A stretch of DNA of 64,000 bases from Actinomadura syzygii. GTDB lineage: Bacteria; Actinomycetota; Actinomycetes; Streptosporangiales; Streptosporangiaceae. The stretch covers positions 310,001 to 374,000 of the forward strand of contig NZ_VSFF01000007.1 in assembly GCF_008085905.1 (NCBI RefSeq), in the 5' to 3' direction. The notes below the pieces were generated by a model, which was not told where the DNA came from, ran no database searches, and was given only the letters and a program-made list of their open reading frames with translations. A program made the position numbers and the translations under genes. This document shows, piece by piece, positions 43,718-51,406 of the stretch (position 1 is the stretch's first letter; every line of letters starts with the position of its first letter).

Positions 43718-43806
43718 GTGGTCCTCCTGTGCATGGGGTGCTTCTGCGCACGCGGCGCTTCTGCTCACGCGGTGCTCCTGCTCACGCGGTGCTCCTGCTC
43801 ACGCGG
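43705..43806. repeat. 17-bp tandem repeats over the racemase/ligase junction
   Basis: Four phased 17-mers, unit TGCTCCTGCTCACGCGG (43739-43755, 43756-43772, 43773-43789, 43790-43806); the last two copies are identical and the first two differ by two or three bases. Two more degenerate units (43705-43721, 43722-43738) continue the phase. On the minus strand each unit carries an AGGAG-like sequence and a GTG. The racemase stop and the ligase start region both lie in the array. Confidence 0.75.
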
Positions 43807-44915
43807 GGGCCGATGCCGGTGACGATGGTGTGCGGGATGGTCCCGGCCCACCGGGCCCAGTCGTGGACGGACGGGGTCGCGCCCCCGTCTGGGCCGAACA
43901 CGGTGGCGGACGTGCCGACCGGGAATGACTCGGCGCCTGTGTCGATCACGATCTGGTCCATGGAGACCCGTCCGACGACCGGGAAGCGGTGCCCGTAGAT
44001 CTCGACCCCGGCTTGCGGCGACAGCTCTCGCGGGATCCCGTCGGCGTAGCCGAGGGGGAGGACGCTCAGATGGGTGGCGCGGTCGGTGACGTACGCGCCG
44101 TCGTAGCCGACCGGCGTCCCGGCCCCGACCGGGGCGGTGTGCACGATCGGCGCGGTCAGCCGGGACGCGCCGTGCATCTCCACGCTCCCGGACGGATCGA
44201 TGCCGACCAGCCCGGCCCCGACGCGGACCAGGCCGAAGTGCGTCGCCGGGTCGGTCAGCGTCCCGGACGTGGCCGCGAGATGGGTGAGCGGCGAACCGAA
44301 CCCCGCCGCCCGCACCATCCGGACCGCCTCGCGCATACCGGCGACCGCCCCCGTGTTCGCCACCGGATCAGCGCGGTCGGCCAGCGGGAGATGCCCCATG
44401 ACGCCCGTGACGCGGACCCGTCTGGCCTGCTGTCCGCGCCGGGCGAGGGTGAGCAGCTCGTCCCACTGCGCGCGGGGGCAGCCGCCACGGGACATGCCGG
44501 TGTCCATGTGGAGGTGAATCCGCACCGTCGTCGGCGCGGTCTGCGCTAGGAGCCTGGCGAGTTCGTCCACCGACCCGACCGCGACGTCGACCTTGGCGGT
44601 CGCCGCCGCCTCGGCGTCGATCCCGGACGGGTGCAGCCAGGCGAGGATCGGCGCCTCCAACCCGGCGGCGCGGAGCGCGGAAGCCTCCGCGAGGCTGGTC
44701 GTCCCGAGCCATCCCGCGCCGGCGGCGACGGCGGCCCGCGCGACCGTGACGGCGCCGTGGCCGTAGCCGTCCGCCTTGACGACGGCCATGATCGTGCTCC
44801 GCGTCCGCGCGCGGACCCTCGCCACGTTCGCGGTCACCGCGACGGGCAGCGTTTCCAGGGTGGGCGGGGGAAAGGTCCCCGATCTGTGCTGAACCGCGAT
44901 GGCGGATCGGCTCAC
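43782..44915 (-). CDS. Alanine racemase-family protein (possible serine racemase)
   Basis: The GTG overlaps the upstream stop as GTGA; 377 residues. PLP lysine in MAVVKADGYGHGA, VGTSA-like C-terminal region, HMDTGMSRGG, GLVRVGAGLVGIDP and LPLGYADGIPRELS are standard for fold-III racemases. There is no membrane domain, unlike VanT of enterococci. It supplies D-Ala or, in this gene set, perhaps D-Ser to the ligase next to it. The last residues are encoded by the 17-bp repeat. Confidence 0.87.
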   Translation of the reverse strand: MSRSAIAVQHRSGTFPPPTLETLPVAVTANVARVRARTRSTIMAVVKADGYGHGAVTVARAAVAAGAGWLGTTSLAEASALRAAGLEAPILAWLHPSGIDAEAAATAKVDVAVGSVDELARLLAQTAPTTVRIHLHMDTGMSRGGCPRAQWDELLTLARRGQQARRVRVTGVMGHLPLADRADPVANTGAVAGMREAVRMVRAAGFGSPLTHLAATSGTLTDPATHFGLVRVGAGLVGIDPSGSVEMHGASRLTAPIVHTAPVGAGTPVGYDGAYVTDRATHLSVLPLGYADGIPRELSPQAGVEIYGHRFPVVGRVSMDQIVIDTGAESFPVGTSATVFGPDGGATPSVHDWARWAGTIPHTIVTGIGPRVSRSTA

Positions 44916-45391
44916 GGCCGCATCCTCGGGTCCTCGGTCGGATCGGCGTACATCGGCGGGCAGCCGTTTCCGACCGCGTCCGGGCGCAGCTCGAAATGCC
45001 AGGGCTCGTTCCGGTAGATCTGGCAGAGCCCGTACGCGGCGCCGTGGTCGGAGAGCCAGGCGGCGGCCTCGGGAGGGCCGATGTCGACCGCCTCGCCCGA
45101 CACGTGGGCGGACGTCTCCGGAGTGGCCACCCAGCGGGCGGCCTCGTCCGGCGAGCCGTGCCTGGCGATGGCGTCCCGCAGCAGCCGCCGCTGATGCTCG
45201 GGCGACCGCCAGCCGCTGTTGACCCGGAGCCGGACGCCGTCGGACTCCGCGTCCGCCGCCGCCCGGCGGAGCGCGTCGCGGAGATCCGGGTCGAGCCCTC
45301 CCACCGCGGGGGACCCGTCGTCGAAAACCGAGACCGTCGCCCCGCTGGGAACGGCGCCGTCCCTCTCTGAGACTGATGCGCTGTGGTTCAT
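44912..45391 (-). CDS. D,D-peptidase of family M15 (VanXY-like, cytosolic)
   Basis: 159 residues from ATG 45391. The zinc-peptidase motifs NSGWRSPEHQRRLL, SAHVSGEAVDIG (His and Asp ligands) and NEPWHFEL (catalytic Glu, His ligand) are complete. No signal peptide or membrane segment is seen, so it should work in the cytoplasm, like VanX/VanXY, removing D-Ala from D-Ala-D-Ala or from precursors. The ribosome-binding GGAGG lies only one base from the ATG, so the start is a little uncertain. First gene of the set. Confidence 0.82.
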   Translation of the reverse strand: MNHSASVSERDGAVPSGATVSVFDDGSPAVGGLDPDLRDALRRAAADAESDGVRLRVNSGWRSPEHQRRLLRDAIARHGSPDEAARWVATPETSAHVSGEAVDIGPPEAAAWLSDHGAAYGLCQIYRNEPWHFELRPDAVGNGCPPMYADPTEDPRMRP

Positions 45392-45424
45392 GCCTCCACT
45401 GAAGAAGGAAGATCGTTGCGAGGG

Positions 45425-45444
45425 CGTATGCGGTTTTCGATACG
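45425..45444. promoter_or_regulatory. Inverted repeat upstream of the VanXY-like gene
   Basis: CGTAT (45425-45429) and ATACG (45440-45444) are inverted arms with a ten-base AT-richer spacer, 34 bases before the peptidase start. It is a possible operator for the resistance-like operon; weak evidence. Confidence 0.25.
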
Positions 45445-45599
45445 TCCGCGATACACGGCGCCGAGGGACGGCCCCGGCGCGGCGTGCGGGCGCGGTCCCC
45501 CCTTTCGGGGGTGGCCAGGGGCATCTGCCAGCGGTTATGTTCGCCGGAATCGGTGGACGGCCGGGCGGACTGGCGGGTGGACGGCGGGCGGAGGCGACG

Positions 45600-47171
45600 G
45601 TGGACGTGGTCGGGCGGGCGAGGCGGCACTCGGTGGGGGACCTGCTGCATCGGACGGCGCGGCGGTATCCGGGGAAACTCGCCGTCGTCGGCGACGCGCG
45701 CTTCACCTACGCCGAGTTCGACACCGCCGTGAACCGCGCCGCCCATGCCCTGGCGGGACGCGGCATACGGAAAGGCGACCGGCTCGCGCTGCTCGGCCAC
45801 AACTGCTGGCAATACGCCGTGACGGTGTTCGCCACCGCGAAACTCGGGGTCGTGCTCGTCCCGATAAATTTCATGTTGAACGCCGACGAGGTCGCCTACA
45901 TCCTCGACCACTCCGGGGCGTCTGGAATGGTCGCCGAGGACGCGCTCGTCCGCACCGCCGAAAATGCGCTCGCCACCGCCGGAATAGAGGGCGGTGTGCG
46001 CGGTGCGATAGGCGGCGCTCCCGCCGACGGCTGGGAGGACGTCGACGCCTGGTGGACGTCCGGCCCGGAAACCGCACCCGATGTACTCGTCGAAGACGAC
46101 GACGCGCTAAGGCTCATGTACACCTCGGGCACCGAATCGCGTCCCAAAGGCGTGATGCTTTCCAGCCGGTCGCTGATCTCCCAGTACGTCAGCTGCGCGA
46201 TCGACGGCGGCATGACCGAGGACGACGTCGAAGCGCACTCCCTGCCCATGTACCACTGCGCGCAACTCGACTGCTTCTTCTCCGTGGACGTCTACCTGGG
46301 GGCGACCAGCGTCATCCTGCCGGGCCCCGACCCCGCCGTCCTGCTGGAGACGATCGAGCGGGAGAAGGTCACCAAACTGTTCTGCCCGCCGACCGTCTGG
46401 ATCTCTCTCCTACGCCACCCGGATTTCGAGAAGCGCGACCTCTCCAGCCTCCGCAAGGGGTACTACGGCGCTTCGCCGATGCCCGTCGAAGTGCTGCGGG
46501 AGCTGATGCGCCGACTGCCGAACGTGCGGCTGTGGAATTTCTACGGGCAGACCGAGATGGCCCCGCTCGCGACCATTCTGCGTCCGCACGAGCAGCTCGA
46601 AAGGGCGGGCAGCGCGGGCCGCGCCGCCATCAACGTCGAGACCATTCTCGTCGACGACGACGGAAACCCGGTCCCGGCGGGCGAGGTCGGTGAGATCGTG
46701 CACCGCAGCCCGCACGCCGCGCTCGGCTACTACCGGGACGAGGAGAAGACCGCCGACGCCTTCCGCGGCGGCTGGTTCCATTCCGGCGACCTCGGCGTCA
46801 TGACCGAGGACGGCTACCTCTCGGTCGTCGACCGCAAGAAGGACATGATCAAGACGGGCGGCGAGAACGTCGCCAGCCGCGAGGTCGAAGAGGCGGTCTA
46901 CGAACTGGACGGCGTGGCCGAGGTCGCGGTGTTCGGCATCGGCCATCCCCGCTGGATCGAGGCGGTCACCGCGGTCGTCGTCCCGAAGCCGGGCACGTCC
47001 CTGACCGCCGACGACGTCCACGCCCACACCCGAACCCGCCTCGCCGGCTACAAACGCCCGAAGTACGTCGTGTTCGCCGAGGCCCTCCCGAAGAACCCCA
47101 GCGGCAAAATCCTCAAACGGACCCTCCGCACCGAGCACGCCCACCTCTCGGAGTCGGAGTTGGAGTCCTAG
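45600..47171 (+). CDS. Acyl-CoA synthetase (AMP-dependent, FadD-like)
   Basis: The GTG at 45600 has GGAGG five bases upstream; the frame is open further 5' but without coding character. 523 residues. ATP loop LMYTSGTESRPKGVML (the common TTG reads ESR, as in several FadD relatives), NFYGQTEMAPLA, FHSGDLGVMTEDGYLSVVDRKKDMI, GGENVASREVEEA and PKNPSGKILKR are present. It forms acyl-AMP and then acyl-CoA; the acid is unknown. Its end overlaps the convergent PucR-type gene by four bases. Confidence 0.9.
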   Translation: MDVVGRARRHSVGDLLHRTARRYPGKLAVVGDARFTYAEFDTAVNRAAHALAGRGIRKGDRLALLGHNCWQYAVTVFATAKLGVVLVPINFMLNADEVAYILDHSGASGMVAEDALVRTAENALATAGIEGGVRGAIGGAPADGWEDVDAWWTSGPETAPDVLVEDDDALRLMYTSGTESRPKGVMLSSRSLISQYVSCAIDGGMTEDDVEAHSLPMYHCAQLDCFFSVDVYLGATSVILPGPDPAVLLETIEREKVTKLFCPPTVWISLLRHPDFEKRDLSSLRKGYYGASPMPVEVLRELMRRLPNVRLWNFYGQTEMAPLATILRPHEQLERAGSAGRAAINVETILVDDDGNPVPAGEVGEIVHRSPHAALGYYRDEEKTADAFRGGWFHSGDLGVMTEDGYLSVVDRKKDMIKTGGENVASREVEEAVYELDGVAEVAVFGIGHPRWIEAVTAVVVPKPGTSLTADDVHAHTRTRLAGYKRPKYVVFAEALPKNPSGKILKRTLRTEHAHLSESELES

Positions 47172-48259
47172 GGGACGTCCGGCTTCAGGTGCGGGGCGAG
47201 GGTTAGGGCCAGGTGGAGGGTCAGGCGGTCTTGGCCGTTGGTCAGAGTCAGGGACGTCAGGTCTTCTATGCGGCGCAGGCGGTGGTAGAGGGTCTGGCGG
47301 TGGATGTTCAGGGCCTGGGCCGTCTTCTGGACATTGCCCGCTAGGTCCAAGTAGGTGCGGGCCGTCTCGGCCAGGTCCGGGTGTCGGAGGAGGCGTTCGG
47401 CGCCTTCGGTCTGCGTGGACTGGGTGAGGGCCTCGTCGCCCGCGGTGCGGAGGAGGCGGAGGGCGCCGAGGGACGTCCAGTCGCGGGTCTCGCCGGGGGC
47501 GGCGACCCGGGCGGCGACGCGGGCGCGCAGCCAGCCCTCGTGGACCTGGTCGAGCGCGAGGCAGGGGGAGTAGACGCCCGCCCGGACGGTGACGTTCCGC
47601 TCCTCCAGGAGGCGCCGGGCCCGGTCGATCGGCGCGGACGACGTGGACGGGATCACCAGGACGTGGTCGCGCTGCCACACCGTCGCCAGGGCGGAGTGGG
47701 GGAGCAGCCACGGGTTGAGGGGCTCGGCGCTCGGGGTGCGCAGGACGGCGACCGTGAAGGGCGGCTCGGCGACGCCCGCGTCGGTCAGCTCGTCCGCCGC
47801 CTGGGTGCGGACGTCGAGGTGGGTGGAGAGCAGGTCGGCGACCCGCCAGCCGAGGTCGTCGCGCTCGCGGGCCTGGCGGGCCATGTGCAGGGCCGCGCGC
47901 TCGCAGAGGGGCATCGCCTGGGCGGCCTGGGCGGGGGTGATGCGCTCCTGGTCGTCGAGGAGCCAGAGGTAGCCGTAGGTGACGTTGTTCCAGCGGACGG
48001 GCAGGCACAGCCGTCCGAGCTGCCCGACGGACGTGTCGGCGGGAATGCGGACGGGCCCCGTCGCGCGGGCGATGCCGTGCCGCTCGAACCGGGTGCGGAC
48101 GGCGAGCGTGGCGCGGCGGTGGAGGATCGAGTCCATCCGGACGGGGTCGATCGTGTCCCCGTGGGCGGCGTAGGCGACGAGGTGGAAGTCGCGGTCCTCC
48201 AGCGTGGCGGGGGCGCGGAGGAGGTCGGCCGCGTGTTCCGCGATCTCCTGAAGGTCCAT
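47168..48259 (-). CDS. pruR: PucR-family regulator of proline catabolism (PruR-like)
   Basis: 363 residues with a variable N-terminal sensing region and the C-terminal HTH_30 domain: TARTYLDLAGNVQKTAQALNIHRQTLYHRLRRIEDLT. It is divergent from proline dehydrogenase with about 118 bases between, the arrangement of PruR, which activates pruAB in response to proline in mycobacteria. A dyad in the shared promoter region could be its site. Confidence 0.85.
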   Translation of the reverse strand: MDLQEIAEHAADLLRAPATLEDRDFHLVAYAAHGDTIDPVRMDSILHRRATLAVRTRFERHGIARATGPVRIPADTSVGQLGRLCLPVRWNNVTYGYLWLLDDQERITPAQAAQAMPLCERAALHMARQARERDDLGWRVADLLSTHLDVRTQAADELTDAGVAEPPFTVAVLRTPSAEPLNPWLLPHSALATVWQRDHVLVIPSTSSAPIDRARRLLEERNVTVRAGVYSPCLALDQVHEGWLRARVAARVAAPGETRDWTSLGALRLLRTAGDEALTQSTQTEGAERLLRHPDLAETARTYLDLAGNVQKTAQALNIHRQTLYHRLRRIEDLTSLTLTNGQDRLTLHLALTLAPHLKPDVP

Positions 48260-48269
48260 GAACGCCCAT

Positions 48270-48283
48270 CATACGTCTGTATG
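48270..48283. promoter_or_regulatory. Dyad in the pruR-pruB intergenic region
   Basis: CATAC-GTCT-GTATG (48270-48283), a perfect five-base-arm dyad, lies 11 bases upstream of the pruR start codon in the divergent region. Candidate regulator site or part of a promoter; weak evidence. Confidence 0.35.
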
Positions 48284-48377
48284 AAGAAATCGCGCATTAA
48301 AAGTTGCGTTTGGCTATACGGCGAGGTGGCCGGGCGCTCCTAACGTGCGAGGTGTCTCCCAGACGTTGGAGGGTCCG

Positions 48378-49286
48378 ATGCTCAGTCCCCTTCTGCTCGC
48401 CGCCGCGCGCAGCCGGCGGATGCGTGGCCTCGTCACGTCCGTCCCCCTGACCAGGGGAGTCGTCGACCGGTTCGTCGCCGGTGAGGACCTCGGCGGCGCC
48501 CTGCACGCGGTCGGCGAGCTGGACGCGGCCGGACTGCGCGTCACCCTCGACCACCTCGGCGAGGACACGAGGGACCGGGCTCAGGCGACCGCCACGCGGG
48601 ACGCCTACCTGGAGCTGTTCACCGCCTTCGCCGACCACGGGTACGCGAACGGCGCGGACGCCTCGGTGAAGCTGTCGGCGCTCGGCCAGGCGCTCCCCGG
48701 CGACCTTGCCCTCGACCACGCCCGCGAGATCTGCTCCGCGGCCGGAAGCGTCGGGATGACCGTCACGCTCGACATGGAGGACCACACCACGGTCGACTCC
48801 ACGCTGGAGATCCTCGGGAAGCTCCGCGTCGACTTCCCTTGGGTCGGTGTCGCCATCCAGTCGATGTTGCGGCGGACGGAAGGCGACCTCAAGGACCTGG
48901 TCGGCGAGGGGTCGCGGGTCCGGTTGGTGAAGGGCGCGTACGCGGAGCCCGCGTCGGTGGCCTTCCAGAGCAAGCGCGACGTCGACCGCGCCTACGTACG
49001 CGCCCTCCGGACGCTGATGAACGGCGACGGATACCCGATGGTCGGCAGCCACGACCCGCGGATCATCGAGATCGCGCTGTCGCTGGCCGCGGGAAGAAGC
49101 CCGTCGACCTACGAGTTCCAGATGCTGTACGGGATCAGGACGGCCGAGCAGCGGCGCCTCTCCGAAGGCCACCAGATGCGCGTCTACGTCCCCTACGGGG
49201 CCGACTGGTACGGCTACTTCATGCGGCGGCTGGCCGAGCGCCCCGCCAACCTCGTGTTCTTCCTCCGCTCCTTCACCTCCCGCTGA
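48378..49286 (+). CDS. pruB: Proline dehydrogenase
   Basis: The ATG at 48378 has GGAGGG four bases upstream; 302 residues, the length of single-function PutB/PruB. SVKLSALGQAL, MTVTLDMEDHTTVDSTL, VGVAIQSMLRRTEGDL, RVRLVKGAYAEP and VYVPYGADWYGYFMRRLAERPAN are the flavin and substrate-site motifs of the PutA TIM barrel. It oxidises proline to pyrroline-5-carboxylate with FAD. The P5C dehydrogenase gene follows. Confidence 0.94.
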   Translation: MLSPLLLAAARSRRMRGLVTSVPLTRGVVDRFVAGEDLGGALHAVGELDAAGLRVTLDHLGEDTRDRAQATATRDAYLELFTAFADHGYANGADASVKLSALGQALPGDLALDHAREICSAAGSVGMTVTLDMEDHTTVDSTLEILGKLRVDFPWVGVAIQSMLRRTEGDLKDLVGEGSRVRLVKGAYAEPASVAFQSKRDVDRAYVRALRTLMNGDGYPMVGSHDPRIIEIALSLAAGRSPSTYEFQMLYGIRTAEQRRLSEGHQMRVYVPYGADWYGYFMRRLAERPANLVFFLRSFTSR

Positions 49287-49336
49287 CCCGCCCCGCTCAC
49301 CCGCTCAGTCCGCCGACTCCACAGGAGGTTCCTTCC

Positions 49337-50968
49337 ATGGACGCCGTGACCACCGTTCCGACGCCGGCGAACGAGCCGGTGCGGGGCTACGCCCCGGGCA
49401 GCGCCGAGCGGGCCCGGCTGGAGGCGAGGCTCGCCGAGCTGACCGCCGAGGCCCCGATCGACCTGCCCATGACGATCGGCGGCGAGCGCCGGCTCGGGGC
49501 GGGCGCGAAGGTCGCGGTGGTGCAGCCGCACAAGCACGCGTCCGTCCTCGGGACGTTCGGCACGGCCACCGAGGACGACGCCCGCGACGCCGTCGCAGCC
49601 GCGCTGAAGGCCGCCCCCGGCTGGCGGGCGCTGTCCTTCGACGACCGGGCCGCGATCTTCCTGCGGGCCGCGGACCTGCTGGCCGGGCCGTGGCGCGAGA
49701 CGGTGCTCGCCGCGACGATGCTCGGGCAGTCCAAGACCGTCCAGCAGGCGGAGATCGACAGCCCGTGCGAGCTGGTCGACTTCTGGCGGTTCAACGTGCA
49801 CTTCGCGCGGCAGGTCCTCGCGGAGCAGCCGATCAACAGCCCCGGGGTGTGGAACCGGTTCGACCACCGGCCGCTGGAGGGGTTCGTCTACGCGATCACG
49901 CCGTTCAACTTCACCGCGATCGCCGGGAACCTGCCGACCGCGCCCGCGCTGATGGGCAACGTCGTGGTGTGGAAGCCGTCGCCGACGCAGACCTACTCGG
50001 CCGTCCTGCTCATGCGCCTGCTGGAGGAGGCGGGACTGCCGCCCGGCGTGATCAACCTCGTGACCGGGGACGGGATCGCCGTGTCGAGCGTGGCGCTGGA
50101 GCACCGCGACCTCGCCGGGATCCACTTCACCGGGTCCACCGCGACCTTCCGGCACCTGTGGCGGACGGTCGGCGACAACATCGAGAAGTTCCGCGGCTAC
50201 CCGCGGCTCGTCGGGGAGACGGGCGGCAAGGACTTCGTCGTCGCGCACCCGTCCGCCGACCCGGCCGTGCTCAAGACGGCGCTCGTGCGCGGCGCGTTCG
50301 AGTACCAGGGGCAGAAGTGCTCGGCCGCGTCCCGCGCGTACGTTCCGCGGTCCATCTGGGACGGCGGCCTCAAGGACGCCCTGGCGGCCGAGGCCGACGG
50401 GCTCACCATGGGGGACGTCGCCGACCTGTCCAACTTCATGGGCGCGCTGATCGACGAGCGGGCCTTCGCCAAGAGCAAGGCCGCCATCGACCGCGCCCAC
50501 GACGACCCGGACGTCGAGATCGTCGCGGGCGGGACCTACGACGACTCGGTCGGGTACTTCGTCCGGCCGACCGTCCTCGTGTCGGACGACCCGGACAACG
50601 AGATCTTCCGCACCGAGTACTTCGGGCCGATCCTCGGCGTCCACGTGTACGAGGACGACCGCTACGAGGAAATGCTCGCGCAGATGGAGTCGATCGCCGA
50701 CTACGCGCTGACCGGCGCCGTCATCGCGAACGACCGGGAGGCCGCCGCGCACGCCGCCGAGGTGCTCCGCTACGCGGCCGGGAACTTCTACATCAACGAC
50801 AAGCCCACCGGCGCCGTCGTCGGACAGCAGCCGTTCGGCGGGGCGCGGGCCTCCGGCACCAACGACAAGGCCGGATCGGTGTTCAACCTGCTCCGCTGGA
50901 CGTCGCCGCGCTCCATCAAGGAGACGTTCGTCCCGCCGACCGACTACCGCTACCCGCACATGGGCTGA
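49337..50968 (+). CDS. pruA: 1-pyrroline-5-carboxylate dehydrogenase
   Basis: ATG start with ACAGGAGG upstream; 543 residues. Aldehyde-dehydrogenase motifs are complete: FAYAITPFNFTA-like N-motif, HFTGSTATFRHL, LVGETGGKDFVV (general-base Glu), GAFEYQGQKCSAASRAYVP (catalytic Cys) and the C-terminal GQQPFGGARASGTNDKAG. It oxidises glutamate semialdehyde to glutamate with NAD, completing proline breakdown with the preceding gene. Confidence 0.95.
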   Translation: MDAVTTVPTPANEPVRGYAPGSAERARLEARLAELTAEAPIDLPMTIGGERRLGAGAKVAVVQPHKHASVLGTFGTATEDDARDAVAAALKAAPGWRALSFDDRAAIFLRAADLLAGPWRETVLAATMLGQSKTVQQAEIDSPCELVDFWRFNVHFARQVLAEQPINSPGVWNRFDHRPLEGFVYAITPFNFTAIAGNLPTAPALMGNVVVWKPSPTQTYSAVLLMRLLEEAGLPPGVINLVTGDGIAVSSVALEHRDLAGIHFTGSTATFRHLWRTVGDNIEKFRGYPRLVGETGGKDFVVAHPSADPAVLKTALVRGAFEYQGQKCSAASRAYVPRSIWDGGLKDALAAEADGLTMGDVADLSNFMGALIDERAFAKSKAAIDRAHDDPDVEIVAGGTYDDSVGYFVRPTVLVSDDPDNEIFRTEYFGPILGVHVYEDDRYEEMLAQMESIADYALTGAVIANDREAAAHAAEVLRYAAGNFYINDKPTGAVVGQQPFGGARASGTNDKAGSVFNLLRWTSPRSIKETFVPPTDYRYPHMG

Positions 50969-50994
50969 GCGGCCCGTGTCAGGCGGCCCCGATG

Positions 50995-51025
50995 CCCGTG
51001 GCTGGGAGGCTCTTCCAGCCACGGG
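50995..51025 (+). terminator. Terminator hairpin after pruA
   Basis: Perfect 11-bp stem CCCGTGGCTGG (50995-51005) / CCAGCCACGGG (51015-51025) with a nine-base loop, 26 bases after the pruA stop. No T-run follows. Confidence 0.65.
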
Positions 51026-51162
51026 TGAACGGCGACGAACTCGCGGTCGTCGCGGTCGGCGGCGGCGAACAGCATCATCACCACCGCCGGACAGGCCAAC
51101 GACTCCGCCGTCACCTACCACGCTCCCCGCCGCCCTCCAGGCCCCCGCTCCGCCAAACCCGT

Positions 51163-51191
51163 TTGCCTAAGCACCCCGAGCCCCATAGAGT
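51163..51191 (+). promoter_or_regulatory. Promoter of the second initiator tRNA
   Basis: TTGCCT (51163-51168), 17-base spacer, TAGAGT (51186-51191), 12 bases before the mature tRNA start. Confidence 0.6.
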
Positions 51192-51202
51192 TAAGCCATC
51201 GC

Positions 51203-51279
51203 CGCGGGGTGGAGCAGTTCGGTAGCTCGCTGGGCTCATAACCCAGAGGTCGCAGGTTCAAATCCTGCCCCCGCTACCA
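51203..51279 (+). tRNA. Initiator tRNA-fMet (CAT), copy 2
   Basis: 77 bases, identical to the copy at 37600 including the CCA end, the G-C rich anticodon stem and the unpaired first acceptor position. Six bases before and five after are also identical, an 88-bp repeat. Confidence 0.97.
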
Positions 51280-51293
51280 AGTAGCACGGCACC

Positions 51294-51330
51294 AGGGCCC
51301 GGTTCTCAACCTAGAGAACACGGGCCCTTT
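51294..51330 (+). terminator. Hairpin GGCCCGGTTCTC type, copy 3
   Basis: AGGGCCCGGTTCTC pairs with GAGAACACGGGCCCTTT directly after the second tRNA gene. Third copy of the element also found at 37691 and 41483; here a short T-run follows. Confidence 0.7.
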
Positions 51331-51406
51331 GTCATTCGTCCCTCCATTCGTCCGCGGCACTGAGCGCTGGGGCTAACCTCTTGCCCGGCCAACCCCACTT
51401 TTCTTT

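Noticed and set aside
43705..43806. 17-bp tandem repeats considered as a CRISPR array
   Set aside because: Units are contiguous without spacers, too short, and no cas gene is present.
45219..45599. Upstream extension of the 45.6 kb acyl-CoA synthetase
   Set aside because: The extension overlaps the divergent VanXY-like gene and lacks coding bias; GTG 45600 has a good ribosome-binding site.
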